Positions 1 to 9,542 of a stretch of DNA of 64,000 nucleotides are shown piece by piece. Origin of the DNA: JAJPJE01 sp963848375 (GTDB lineage Bacteria > Acidobacteriota > Terriglobia > Terriglobales > Acidobacteriaceae). Position 1 is the first letter of the stretch, and each line of letters begins with the position of its first letter. The position numbers were made by a program, and so were the translations under genes. The notes beneath the pieces are model-generated. The model was not told the origin of the DNA. It made no database searches and saw only the letters and a program-made list of their open reading frames with translations. The stretch is from assembly GCA_963848375.1 (NCBI GenBank), contig CAWKDK010000020.1, positions 124,001-188,000 of the forward strand, written 5' to 3'.

Positions 1-107
1 CGACTGGTCCAAATGTGCTCCGGGTATGACTGCTGGCACGGCGGCGAGTGTAAATGATTTGAATGGCGAATGTCGTGGGGTAGCTGAAATGACTGCTTGA
101 AATTGAA

Positions 108-133
108 AGCCCCCGCTCATCCGAACGGGGGCT
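108..133 (-). terminator. Hairpin downstream of gltD
   Basis: A perfect 8-bp stem (AGCCCCCG / CGGGGGCT) with a 10-nt loop lies about 25 bases past the gltD stop. On the minus strand it is followed only by a broken T-rich stretch (TTCAATTTC), so it is a weak intrinsic terminator candidate. Confidence 0.6.
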
Positions 134-158
134 GTGCCAAAGCAGACTGACGTCTGTG

Positions 159-1619
159 TTACAGCGACACTCTCGCGCCTCTTCTGGCAGCCGCGATTAC
201 CGGCTGTATGTGGGCGTTCTTCAGATAAGTGTCGACACTTGCCGCGGCCTTACGGCCTTCGGCGATGGCCCATACCACCAGCGACTGTCCGCGGCGCATA
301 TCCCCCGCAGCGAACACGCCCGGAACAGAAGTGGCGTACTGATCGTCTGTCGCCACGTTCCCGCGCGGATCGACCAACACGCCGAATTGTTCGAGCATGC
401 CGTTGCGCACCGGACCAGTGAATCCCATCGCCAGCAGCACCAGGTCAGCGTCCAGCGTGAACTCAGTCCCCGCGATCGGTTCGAACTTCGGCGGCGCACC
501 CACGCGGATTCCGTGCAGCTGTTTCACATTGCCCTGTTCGTCGCCGGTAAACTTCTGCGTGGCAATGCTCCAGTCGCGAACTCCACCTTCTTCATGCGAA
601 CTTTCCACACGCAGCTGCATCGGCCACAGCGGCCACGGCGTCTGCGCAGCACGATCCTGCGGCGGCATCGGCATAATCTCGAACTGATGAATCGATAGCG
701 CCTTCTGCCGATGGCTGGTGCCCAGGCAATCCGCGCCCGTATCGCCACCGCCGATGATCACCACGTGCTTGCCCGTCGCCATGATCCCCAACGCATCCGG
801 AACCGTATCGCCTTCGCACCGCCGATTCTGTTGCGGCAGGAACTCCATCGCAAAGTGGATGCCCTTTAGCTCGCGTCCCGGTACCGGCAAATCACGCGGC
901 TGTTCCGATCCGCCTGCCAGCAGGATCGCGTCATACTCGTGCTGCAGATCCTCCACTGGCAGCGTTTTCCCAACGTGAGCCTTGGTTACGAACCGAATGC
1001 CCTCGGCTGAGAGCTGCTTCAAGCGCCGATCCAGAACACCTTTATCGAGCTTGAAATTCGGAATGCCATAGCGCAGCAGTCCGCCGATGCGATCGGCTTT
1101 CTCGTACACGGTGACCCAGTGTCCGGCGCGATTCAGTTGCTGCGCTGCAGCCAGTCCCGCAGGACCCGAGCCCACCACCGCAACCTTTTTTCCCGTGCGG
1201 AATTTCGGCGGTTCGGGCTTGATCCAGCCTTCGTCGAAGCCACGATCCACAATGTTCTTTTCAATATTCTTGATCGTCACCGGCGGCGCGTTAATTCCTA
1301 ACACGCACGCGGCCTCGCAAGGAGCCGGACAGATTCGTCCCGTGAAGTCCGGAAAGTTATTCGTCGCATGCAGCCGGCGAACCGCATCTTTCCAGCGGCC
1401 TTGATAAACGAGATCATTCCAGTCGGGAATGATGTTGTTCACCGGACATCCGTTGTGGCAGAACGGCACACCGCAATCCATGCAACGCGCACCCTGCGCC
1501 TTCAGCTTGTCTTCCGGGAAGTCCTGGTAAATCTCGAACCAGTCATTCACGCGCTGCGCTACGGGGCGGCGCTGCGGTAACTCGCGATCGAATTCCATGA
1601 ACCCGGTCGGCTTACCCAT
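159..1619 (-). CDS. gltD: Glutamate synthase (NADPH) small subunit
   Basis: Beta subunit of NADPH-GOGAT. It oxidises NADPH and passes electrons through FAD and two [4Fe-4S] clusters to GltB, which makes glutamate from glutamine and 2-oxoglutarate in the cytoplasm. Visible: N-terminal cysteine sets (CMDCGVPFCHNGC and CPAPCEAAC), an FAD-binding GSGPAGLAAAQ motif and an NADPH-binding GGGDTGADC motif. About 486 residues, normal for the family. I chose the ATG at 1619 because it overlaps the gltB stop in ATGGGTAA and gives the usual MGKPTGF start; a TTG five codons upstream is less likely. Translationally coupled to gltB. Confidence 0.97.
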   Translation of the reverse strand: MGKPTGFMEFDRELPQRRPVAQRVNDWFEIYQDFPEDKLKAQGARCMDCGVPFCHNGCPVNNIIPDWNDLVYQGRWKDAVRRLHATNNFPDFTGRICPAPCEAACVLGINAPPVTIKNIEKNIVDRGFDEGWIKPEPPKFRTGKKVAVVGSGPAGLAAAQQLNRAGHWVTVYEKADRIGGLLRYGIPNFKLDKGVLDRRLKQLSAEGIRFVTKAHVGKTLPVEDLQHEYDAILLAGGSEQPRDLPVPGRELKGIHFAMEFLPQQNRRCEGDTVPDALGIMATGKHVVIIGGGDTGADCLGTSHRQKALSIHQFEIMPMPPQDRAAQTPWPLWPMQLRVESSHEEGGVRDWSIATQKFTGDEQGNVKQLHGIRVGAPPKFEPIAGTEFTLDADLVLLAMGFTGPVRNGMLEQFGVLVDPRGNVATDDQYATSVPGVFAAGDMRRGQSLVVWAIAEGRKAAASVDTYLKNAHIQPVIAAARRGARVSL

Positions 1620-4600
1620 GGTGCACCTGCCCAACCGCCATCGCCATCGTGACCGTGGGGGCGCCCGGAACGTAAGCGCGCTCTGCGCGGCCTACGCCCA
1701 GCACTCGCTTGTACTCGTGCGGGAATATTTTGATAAAGCGTGGAAGCATGTCGTCCCAGTTTTCCAGAATCCACTTCGCCCGTGGGCTGTCGGTGAATTC
1801 GTAGTGTCTCTTCACAAGGTCGCGTATGATCTCCGCATCTTTCGTCTCGATGATCGGTTCCAGGTCCACCGACGCCAGGTTGCAGCGCTTCTCGGTGAAA
1901 TCGCCCTTCTCGTCGAAGACATACGCGATGCCGCCGCTCATACCGGCTGCGAAGTTGCGTCCGCACGAACCGAGCACAACCACCAGGCCGTTCGTCATGT
2001 ACTCGCAACCGTGATCGCCAACCCCCTCGACAACCGCAGTCGCGCCGGAATTTCGCACCGCAAAGCGCTCACCGGCAACACCGTTGAAGAACGCCTCGCC
2101 GCTGGTCGCGCCGTAAAGAACAACATTGCCGATCAGAATGTTTTCTTCCGGCTTGAACGTCGAACTCTTCGGCGGATACACAACAATCTTGCCGCCCGAC
2201 AATCCCTTTCCGACATAATCGTTGGCATCGCCCTCAAGCGTTAGCGTGACTCCCTTCGCCAGAAACGCTCCAAAGCTCTGCCCTGCGGAGCCATCGAACT
2301 TATACCGGATGCTGTCGTCCGGCAGCCCCGGCGATCCATACCGCCGCGCGATCTCGCCGCTCAGCATCGCTCCCACCGTCCGATGTACGTTTCGGATCGG
2401 GAACGCGGCTTCGACCGGCGTCCGGTATTCAAGCGCTCCCTTGCCAGTCTGAATCAGTTGATGATCCAGCGCCTGCTCCAGGCCGTGATCCTGTTTGGTC
2501 ACGCAATGGCGTGCCACACGCGCCGGCAGCACCGGGCTATACAGGATCGCCGAGAAATCCAGCCCACTCGCCTTCCAATGATCCGCGGCGGCATGCGCGT
2601 CGAGCATCTCCACGCGTCCGACCATCTCGTCGAACTTGCGGAATCCCATCTGCGCCATGTATTCGCGCACTTGCTCGGCAATGAAGAAGAAGAAATTGAT
2701 CACGTGCTCAGGCTGGCCCTGGAAGCGCTTGCGCAACTCCGGATCCTGCGTCGCAATTCCTACCGGACACGTATTCAGGTGGCACTTGCGCATCATGATG
2801 CAGCCCATCGCGATCAGCGGCGTCGTCGCAAAGCCGAATTCTTCTGCACCCAGCAGCGCCGCAATCGTCACATCGCGCCCGGTCTGCAGCTTGCCGTCGG
2901 TCTGCACTCTGATTCGGCTACGCAGATCATTCAGCAGCAGCACCTGCTGCGTCTCCGCCAGTCCAAGTTCCCACGGAATTCCCGCGTGCTTGATCGAACT
3001 CAGTGGCGATGCTCCCGTGCCTCCGCTGTCGCCGCTGATCAGCACCACATCCGCGTGCGCCTTCGAAACTCCGGCTGCGACCGTTCCGACGCCGACTTCC
3101 GCAACCAGTTTGACCGCAATCCGCGCCCGCGAATTCACGTTCTTCAGGTCGTAGATCAGCTGCGCCAGATCTTCAATCGAGTAGATGTCATGGTGCGGCG
3201 GCGGCGAGATCAATCCCACGCCGGGGATCGAATGCCGCAGACGCGCAATCACGTCGTCGACCTTGTGTCCAGGCAGCTGTCCACCTTCGCCGGGCTTCGC
3301 ACCCTGCGCCATCTTGATCTGCAACTCGTCCGCATTGATCAGGTAATTTGTGGTCACGCCAAAGCGTGCCGACGCCACCTGCTTCACCGCGCTCCGTCGC
3401 AGGTCGCCATTCGCATCAGGCTTGAAACGCGCTTCGTCTTCGCCGCCCTCGCCGGTATTCGACTTGCCGCCGATGCGGTTCATCGCAATCGCCAGCGTCT
3501 CGTGCGCCTCTTTGCTGATCGAACCAAACGACATCGCGCCCGTGGTGAAGCGCTTCACGATCTCTTTCGCCGGCTCGACTTCGTCGATAGGCACCGGCTT
3601 GTCGGACTTCTTAAACTTCATCAGACCGCGCAGCGTGCACAGATTGCGGTTCTGGTTGTCGATAAGGTCCGTGTATTCCTTGAAGGTCTTCGGATTCGAC
3701 TGTCGCACCGCGTGTTGCAGCTTGCTGATCGTCTCCGGATTCAGCAGGTGATACTCGCCGTCCCTGCGATAGTGATAGGCGCCACCGACCGCGAGATCGG
3801 TCTCATAATCCGTCTTGCTCTGGTACGCGTGTTCGTGCCGCAGTTGCGCCTCGCGCGCCAGCACTCCCAGCGTCACGCCTTCAATGCGCGACGTCGTTCC
3901 AGCAAAATACGCATCGACCAGATCCTTGTTCAGGCCAATCGCCTCGAACACCTGCGCGCCGCGATAACTCTGCAGCGTCGAGATACCCATCTTCGAGAAG
4001 GTCTTCAGCAATCCCTTGTTGATCGCCTTTACGAAGTTCTTTACCGCTTTCTCGGGATTCACGCCGCTCGGCAGATATCCGCGCCACGCGCGCTCTTCCA
4101 GCGTCTCGATCGCCAAATACGGATTCACCGCGCTCGCACCATATCCGATCAGCAGCGCAAAGTGCATCACCTCACGCGGTTCGCCAGACTCGATAATCAA
4201 CGCCACCTGTGTACGCGTCTCTTCGCGGACCAGCAGATTGTGCACCGCCGCCAGCGCCAGCAGGCTTGGGATCGGCGCATACTGCTTATCGACGCCACGA
4301 TCGGAAAGAATCAGCAACGTGTAGCCGGACTTCACCGCTAGCGACGCCCTCTGGCACAACTCTTCCAGTGCGCGCTTTAGCCCTTCTTCGCCTTCCTGCG
4401 CGCGGAACAGCGCTGGCAATGTCGTAGCCAGCAAATCCCCTGCCGATACCCGGCGCAGCTTCTCCAGATCGCGATTCGAGAGAATCGGCTGCGGCAGTTT
4501 CAGCGTGTGGCAGTTCTCAGGCGTCTCTTCCAGGATGTTGCGCTCGGTCCCGATGTAGCTGATCAGCGACATCACCATCTCTTCGCGTATCGGATCGATC

Positions 4601-6204
4601 GGCGGATTCGTAACCTGCGCGAACAGCTGCTTGAAATAGTTGAAGAGCAGCTGCGGCCGGTCAGACAGGCACGCAAGCGGCGTATCCGTGCCCATCGAAC
4701 CAATCGGCTCTTCGCCATTCTTCGCCATCGGCTCGAGGATCATCTTCAGATCCTCTTCCGTGTATCCGAACGCGCGTTGCCGGCTCAGAATCGTGTGCTG
4801 GTCCGAACCGTGTACTCGGTTCGGCTCCGGCAGCTGATCCATCGTGATCTGATTTTCCGCGAGCCACTCCGCATACGGCTGCCGTGAAGATAACCGCTGC
4901 TTGATCTCCTTATCGGAGATGATCCGCCCTTCCACGGTATCGACCAGGAACATCTTGCCGGGCTGAAGACGCCCTTTCCTTTTCACCTGGTCGGCGGGAA
5001 CATCGAGCACTCCAGCTTCAGACGCCGCCACCACAATGTCATCATGCGTGACAATGTAACGCCCGGGCCGCAATCCGTTGCGATCGAGCGTCGCGCCAAT
5101 TACGCGTCCGTCGGTGAACGCAATCGCCGCCGGACCGTCCCACGGCTCCATCAGCGAAGCGTGATACTCATAGAACGCCCGCTTCTCCGGCTTGATATGC
5201 GGATTCCCCGCCCACGCTTCAGGAATCAGCATGGCCATCACGTGTGGGAGGCTACGCCCCGACTGCACCAGCAACTCCACGGCATTGTCGAAGCTAGCGG
5301 AGTCGCTGCCGCCCGGCGTCACAATCGGAAACAGCTTGCGGATATCTTCACCAAACAGTGGCGACGACAGGATCGACTGGCGTGCATTCATCCAGTTCAC
5401 GTTTCCACGAACCGTGTTGATCTCGCCGTTATGCGCAATGTAGCGATAGGGATGGGCTAGCTTCCAACTGGGAAATGTATTCGTCGAGAAACGCTGGTGT
5501 ACCAGGCAGAGAGCGCTGGTGGCATCAGGATCGGAGAGATCGCCGTAGAAGTTACAAATCTGCGGCGCTAGCAGCAGGCCTTTGTAGATGATGGTGCGAC
5601 ACGAGAGCGATGGAAGATAAAACATGTCCTTGTCTTCCACATCAGACTCGGCCGACTCTGTCTCCGTCCGCTTGCGCACGATGTACAGCTTGCGCTCGAA
5701 CTCGTCCTCTCCCATCTCTTCCGGACAGGAAATAAAAATCTGCTCAATGTAGGGCTGCGAGCGGCGTGCCTCGCGGCCAATCGCATCACCGTTGACCGGC
5801 GTATCCCGCCAGCCCAGAACCTTCAGGCCTTCTTCTGCGGCAATTCGTTCCAGGATGCCTTCGCACTGCAACCGCTGGTGCTTCTCCACGGGAAGGAAGA
5901 CCATGCCCACTGCATACTTACCCGGCTGCGGCAGCTCGAAACCCAGCGCGGCGCATTCACGGGCAAAAAACTTATGCGGAATCTGTATCAGCACACCGGC
6001 GCCGTCGCCGGTCTCCGGATCGCAGCCACACGCTCCACGATGGGTGAGGTTCATCAGCACCTCAATCCCTTTGCGGATAATCTCGTGGCTCTTCTCTCCA
6101 CGCACGCTCGCGACGAATCCCATTCCGCAAGCGTCGTGCTCATTGCGGGGATCGTACAGTCCCTGAGCCGGCGGCAAACCAGAATATGTAGTGGCCCTTG
6201 GCAT
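1612..6204 (-). CDS. gltB: Glutamate synthase (NADPH) large subunit
   Basis: Alpha subunit of bacterial glutamate synthase, 1530 residues (full length). It contains a class II glutaminase domain whose catalytic cysteine is Cys26 (NEHDACGMGF). Like other GltB proteins it is probably matured by removing the residues before this Cys. Next come a central domain, the FMN/[3Fe-4S] synthase domain (about 800-1230, with the cysteine set CHLNTCPVG) and a C-terminal GXGXG beta-helix. Ammonia released from glutamine travels to the synthase site, where 2-oxoglutarate is converted to glutamate. First gene of gltBD; transcribed divergently from the nuclease gene at 6526. Confidence 0.97.
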   Translation of the reverse strand: MPRATTYSGLPPAQGLYDPRNEHDACGMGFVASVRGEKSHEIIRKGIEVLMNLTHRGACGCDPETGDGAGVLIQIPHKFFARECAALGFELPQPGKYAVGMVFLPVEKHQRLQCEGILERIAAEEGLKVLGWRDTPVNGDAIGREARRSQPYIEQIFISCPEEMGEDEFERKLYIVRKRTETESAESDVEDKDMFYLPSLSCRTIIYKGLLLAPQICNFYGDLSDPDATSALCLVHQRFSTNTFPSWKLAHPYRYIAHNGEINTVRGNVNWMNARQSILSSPLFGEDIRKLFPIVTPGGSDSASFDNAVELLVQSGRSLPHVMAMLIPEAWAGNPHIKPEKRAFYEYHASLMEPWDGPAAIAFTDGRVIGATLDRNGLRPGRYIVTHDDIVVAASEAGVLDVPADQVKRKGRLQPGKMFLVDTVEGRIISDKEIKQRLSSRQPYAEWLAENQITMDQLPEPNRVHGSDQHTILSRQRAFGYTEEDLKMILEPMAKNGEEPIGSMGTDTPLACLSDRPQLLFNYFKQLFAQVTNPPIDPIREEMVMSLISYIGTERNILEETPENCHTLKLPQPILSNRDLEKLRRVSAGDLLATTLPALFRAQEGEEGLKRALEELCQRASLAVKSGYTLLILSDRGVDKQYAPIPSLLALAAVHNLLVREETRTQVALIIESGEPREVMHFALLIGYGASAVNPYLAIETLEERAWRGYLPSGVNPEKAVKNFVKAINKGLLKTFSKMGISTLQSYRGAQVFEAIGLNKDLVDAYFAGTTSRIEGVTLGVLAREAQLRHEHAYQSKTDYETDLAVGGAYHYRRDGEYHLLNPETISKLQHAVRQSNPKTFKEYTDLIDNQNRNLCTLRGLMKFKKSDKPVPIDEVEPAKEIVKRFTTGAMSFGSISKEAHETLAIAMNRIGGKSNTGEGGEDEARFKPDANGDLRRSAVKQVASARFGVTTNYLINADELQIKMAQGAKPGEGGQLPGHKVDDVIARLRHSIPGVGLISPPPHHDIYSIEDLAQLIYDLKNVNSRARIAVKLVAEVGVGTVAAGVSKAHADVVLISGDSGGTGASPLSSIKHAGIPWELGLAETQQVLLLNDLRSRIRVQTDGKLQTGRDVTIAALLGAEEFGFATTPLIAMGCIMMRKCHLNTCPVGIATQDPELRKRFQGQPEHVINFFFFIAEQVREYMAQMGFRKFDEMVGRVEMLDAHAAADHWKASGLDFSAILYSPVLPARVARHCVTKQDHGLEQALDHQLIQTGKGALEYRTPVEAAFPIRNVHRTVGAMLSGEIARRYGSPGLPDDSIRYKFDGSAGQSFGAFLAKGVTLTLEGDANDYVGKGLSGGKIVVYPPKSSTFKPEENILIGNVVLYGATSGEAFFNGVAGERFAVRNSGATAVVEGVGDHGCEYMTNGLVVVLGSCGRNFAAGMSGGIAYVFDEKGDFTEKRCNLASVDLEPIIETKDAEIIRDLVKRHYEFTDSPRAKWILENWDDMLPRFIKIFPHEYKRVLGVGRAERAYVPGAPTVTMAMAVGQVHHG

Positions 6205-6347
6205 CCTTACTCTCTTTTCCAGAAACTAGGTCCAGTGCGGAAAATCGAAAGTCTGAAGTTTGCTTTAAGCGCGCGGAACCATTCCGCGGTAGACTCACCC
6301 TGATCTGCGCAGAGAGGCACAGATAGGGACACTTCGACCAGCGCACT

Positions 6348-6364
6348 AGTACTCAATAAGTACT
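6348..6364. promoter_or_regulatory. Paired AGTACT palindromes between gltB and the nuclease gene
   Basis: The 321-base divergent intergenic region (6205-6525) holds no gene. Two copies of the self-complementary hexamer AGTACT start 11 bp apart (6348 and 6359), about one helical turn, with a further GTAC core at 6381. This spacing suits a dimeric regulator, but no specific regulator can be named and no convincing -35/-10 pair was identified. Confidence 0.3.
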
Positions 6365-6525
6365 GTGTTATGAATGCAAAGTACAATCGAGATTTTTGAT
6401 CTCCTGCATCGGTAAATTTGAGTGGATAACCCGGCATTTTCCCGCGCGAACTCAGCCCCTGTTGGAGCCTGCATCCTGGTCGTGTTAGGCTCTTCCGGAA
6501 TCGAGCTTCGATCCCTAAATCCTTC

Positions 6526-7989
6526 ATGCACAACATCGCTTCGCAGGTTGATCTTCAATCGGCAGCTCGGCAGGTAATGGAGGAGCATGGTTTTCAACCA
6601 GACTTTCCTCCCCAAGTCAATCAACAGCTTTCACAAATCCTTAGCAATTCCAACGTTCATCCTGACCCCGGGTTTCGCGACCTCCGCTCTCTTCTCTGGT
6701 CGTCCATCGACAACGACACCTCTCGCGATCTCGATCAGGTCGAAGTTGCCGAGCGTCTTCCCGGTGGCGGCATCAAGGTTCTGGTGGGAATTGCTGATGT
6801 CGACTGGCTCGTGCCCAAGGCCACGCCTATCGACCTGCACGCGGCCGCGGAAGGCACAACGGTCTATACCGGCGTCGAGAATTTTTCCATGCTGCCCGAG
6901 CAGCTTTCCACCGGGCTCACTTCGCTTCTGGAAAACGAGGATCGCCGTGCGATCGTCATCGAGTTTGTCGTCGACGCCGATGGCTGCCTCTCGGCATTCG
7001 AACTCTATCCCGCGCTGCTTCAGAATCGCGCTCAGCTTACCTACAACGCGGTAGGCACCTGGTTGGGGAATGGCGGCGCGGCACCGCCCAAAGTCGCTGC
7101 TTCTCCTGACCTCCAAGCCCAGTTGCGCCTGCAGGATGAATGCGCTCAGCAGCTGAAGAAAGCCCGCGAACGCCGTGGTGCCTTGAACATCGACACCATC
7201 GAAGTCCGCCCGTTGCTCGTCGATCAGAAGATTGTCAACCTGGTTCAGGACGCAAAGAATCGTGCCACGGACCTGATCGAAGATTTCATGATCGCCGCCA
7301 ACGAAACGGTGGCCCAGAAGCTCGAATCGGTCTCGTCCATCCGCCGGATTGTGAAAACGCCGGAACGTTGGGACCGCATTGTCGCCCTAGCCGCTGCTCA
7401 TGGGGGAAATCTACCCGCCCAACCGGACGCCAAAGCCTTGAACGATTTTCTACAGAAGCGCAAAGCTGTTGATCCCGATCACTTCCCCGATGTTTCGCTC
7501 ACCGTCATCAAGTTGATGGGCCCAGGTGAATACGTACTGGAGCGTCCGGGCGATCCTGATCAGGGCCACTTCGGACTCGCCGTGCAGGATTACACTCATT
7601 CCACCGCTCCCAATCGTCGTTATGCCGATCTGGTGACACAACGGATCATCAAGGCCACGCTGGCCGCGAACTCGCCGGCATACTCCGATACGGAACTTGC
7701 GGACGTTGCGCGCGTTTGCACTTTAAAGGAAGACGCAGCGCGAAAGGTCGAGCGCGAGATGCGCAAACGTATCGCCGCTGTGGCCATGAGCGATAAGATC
7801 GGCCAGATTTTCGACGCGATTGTCACCGGAGTGAATGAGCACGGCAGCTTCGTCCGTGTCCTGCAACCGCACGTCGAAGGCATGCTCGTGCAGGGCAAGC
7901 AGGGGCTCGATGTGGGAGATCGCCTAAGAGTTAAGCTGGTGCGTACCGATGCACATCGCGGCTATATCGATTTCGCGCGCGCAACCTAG
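6526..7989 (+). CDS. RNB-domain exoribonuclease (RNase II/R family), short form
   Basis: Probable 3'-to-5' exoribonuclease. The RNB catalytic motif is visible near residues 60-71 (SIDNDTSRDLDQ), with Asp62, Asp68 and Asp70 at metal-binding positions. The fourth acidic position, Asp210 of E. coli RNase II, is Gln71 here. A C-terminal S1-like RNA-binding domain spans about 425-485. The protein starts almost directly with the RNB domain, so the N-terminal cold-shock domains of RNase II/R are missing. At 487 residues it is shorter than E. coli RNase II (about 640) or RNase R (about 810). Monocistronic, facing away from gltB. Confidence 0.9.
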   Translation: MHNIASQVDLQSAARQVMEEHGFQPDFPPQVNQQLSQILSNSNVHPDPGFRDLRSLLWSSIDNDTSRDLDQVEVAERLPGGGIKVLVGIADVDWLVPKATPIDLHAAAEGTTVYTGVENFSMLPEQLSTGLTSLLENEDRRAIVIEFVVDADGCLSAFELYPALLQNRAQLTYNAVGTWLGNGGAAPPKVAASPDLQAQLRLQDECAQQLKKARERRGALNIDTIEVRPLLVDQKIVNLVQDAKNRATDLIEDFMIAANETVAQKLESVSSIRRIVKTPERWDRIVALAAAHGGNLPAQPDAKALNDFLQKRKAVDPDHFPDVSLTVIKLMGPGEYVLERPGDPDQGHFGLAVQDYTHSTAPNRRYADLVTQRIIKATLAANSPAYSDTELADVARVCTLKEDAARKVEREMRKRIAAVAMSDKIGQIFDAIVTGVNEHGSFVRVLQPHVEGMLVQGKQGLDVGDRLRVKLVRTDAHRGYIDFARAT

Positions 7990-8016
7990 GGCCGGAAGGT
8001 CCACCGGGAGGTAGCT

Positions 8017-9162
8017 TTGCTGATCGGAATTCTCAGGGAAAGTAACGCCGGCGAGACTCGCGTCGCACTCTTGCCCGACGCGGTCAAGAACCTTAAATCG
8101 CAAGGTGTGGACGTCACGGTTGAAAACAATTGCGGGCTTCATGCCGGCGCCTCCAACGATGATTACGCCAAGATCGGCGCAACGATCTCTGCCGACCGCA
8201 GCTCTCTACTTTCTTCGGCTGACGTCATCCCCGTGGTGAACTGTCCGCCTGCTGCCGATCTCGATCTGCTGAAGAAAGGCGCTGTCGTCACTGGATTCCT
8301 CCGCCCGCTCGACGATCCTTCGGCTCTGCGCCCGGCCATTCAGCGCGGTGCAACTCTGTTCTCCATGGAACTGGTTCCGCGTATCACGCGCGCACAAGCA
8401 ATGGACGCGCTCTCCTCCATGGCCACCGTCGCCGGATACAAAGCTGCGCTCATCGCTGCCGACAATCTTCCGCGCATGTTCCCTCTACTGATGACCGCCG
8501 CGGGAACCGTTCCTCCGGCGAAAGTGTTCGTCATCGGCGCCGGTGTGGCTGGATTGCAGGCCATTGCCACCGCTCGCCGCCTTGGCGCGGTGGTCAGTGC
8601 CTACGACGTGCGCGCCGCCGCAGGCGAGCAGGTTAAGTCTCTCGGCGCAATCTTCCTCGAAGTCGACCTCGGCGGCATTCAAACGGAAGACAAAGGCGGC
8701 TATGCCAAGGAGCTAACCGAAGAAGCTCTTAACCGCGGGCGCGATCTGATCGCGCAAACCGCGAAGACGACCGACGTCATTATCACTACCGCACAGGTTC
8801 CGGGCCGCCGCGCACCCCTTCTCGTGCGACGCGATGCCGTCGAAAATATGCGCCGCGGCTCGGTGATCATCGACCTGGCGGCTCCCGGCGGTGGAAACTG
8901 CGAGCTCACGCAGCCCGGCGAAACCATCGACCACAACGGAGTCACCATTTTTGCGCCGATGAATTTGCCGGCTACGATTCCTGTCCACGCCAGCCAGCTG
9001 TACTCGAAGAACGTGACTAACTTCCTGAACCTGCTGGTGAAGAAGGGCGCTCTCACCATCGACATGAACGACGAGATCGTGAAAGGTTCATGCGTCGCGT
9101 ATCAGGGTGAGGTTGTGAACGATCGCGTTGCGGCTGTGCTTCAGGCAGCAACCGCGCGCTAA
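8017..9162 (+). CDS. pntAA: NAD(P) transhydrogenase, alpha-1 subunit (domain I)
   Basis: NAD(H)-binding soluble subunit of the proton-translocating Re/Si-specific transhydrogenase. It is homologous to alanine dehydrogenase. It shows the N-terminal family signature (ESNAGETRVALLPDAV) and a Rossmann motif GAGVAGLQAIATARRLGA near residue 175. About 381 residues, the usual length for the split-subunit form. The start is TTG at 8017, preceded by a strong ribosome binding site (GGAGG at 8008-8012, 4-nt spacing); no in-frame ATG fits as well. First of a three-gene operon with pntAB and pntB. Confidence 0.95.
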   Translation: MLIGILRESNAGETRVALLPDAVKNLKSQGVDVTVENNCGLHAGASNDDYAKIGATISADRSSLLSSADVIPVVNCPPAADLDLLKKGAVVTGFLRPLDDPSALRPAIQRGATLFSMELVPRITRAQAMDALSSMATVAGYKAALIAADNLPRMFPLLMTAAGTVPPAKVFVIGAGVAGLQAIATARRLGAVVSAYDVRAAAGEQVKSLGAIFLEVDLGGIQTEDKGGYAKELTEEALNRGRDLIAQTAKTTDVIITTAQVPGRRAPLLVRRDAVENMRRGSVIIDLAAPGGGNCELTQPGETIDHNGVTIFAPMNLPATIPVHASQLYSKNVTNFLNLLVKKGALTIDMNDEIVKGSCVAYQGEVVNDRVAAVLQAATAR

Positions 9163-9245
9163 GAGTTCGGTAGCAGAACGTGAATGTGCTAGTCCTGATT
9201 GGTTGAAGATTTGCCACCTGTGCAGTTCAACGAGAAGGAGTGCGA

Positions 9246-9542
9246 ATGCCACCTGATTTCATCTCTAATGTTTACGTCTTCATTCTGGCGGGATTTTGCG
9301 GCGTCGAGCTCATCAAACGTGTCTCGCCGCTGCTGCACACGCCGCTGATGTCGCTGACCAACGCGCTCGATGCCATCGTAGTGGTCGCCGCGATCATCAT
9401 CACCGGGCGGCATGAGACCCGGCTGACGGTCATTCTCGGCGCCATCGCCATCGCTGCCTCGTTCAGCAATATGGTCGGCGGGTTCTTTATCACCGACCGC
9501 ATGCTGCGCATGTTCAAGTCAGGCAAGGCGAAGCACTCATGA
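9246..9542 (+). CDS. pntAB: NAD(P) transhydrogenase, alpha-2 membrane subunit
   Basis: Small membrane subunit (98 residues) holding the first transmembrane helices of the proton channel, seen as three or four hydrophobic segments (for example VYVFILAGF, AIVVVAAIII and TVILGAIAIAASF). ATG at 9246 follows AAGGAG at 9235-9240. The stop overlaps the pntB start in ATGA, which implies coupled translation and matches the alpha1/alpha2/beta split arrangement. Confidence 0.93.
   Translation: MPPDFISNVYVFILAGFCGVELIKRVSPLLHTPLMSLTNALDAIVVVAAIIITGRHETRLTVILGAIAIAASFSNMVGGFFITDRMLRMFKSGKAKHS

Noticed and set aside
2383..4341. Long open frame on the plus strand opposite gltB (652 codons)
   Set aside because: It lies fully inside gltB, is Arg/His-rich and shows no family motifs; a common artefact in GC-rich antisense frames.
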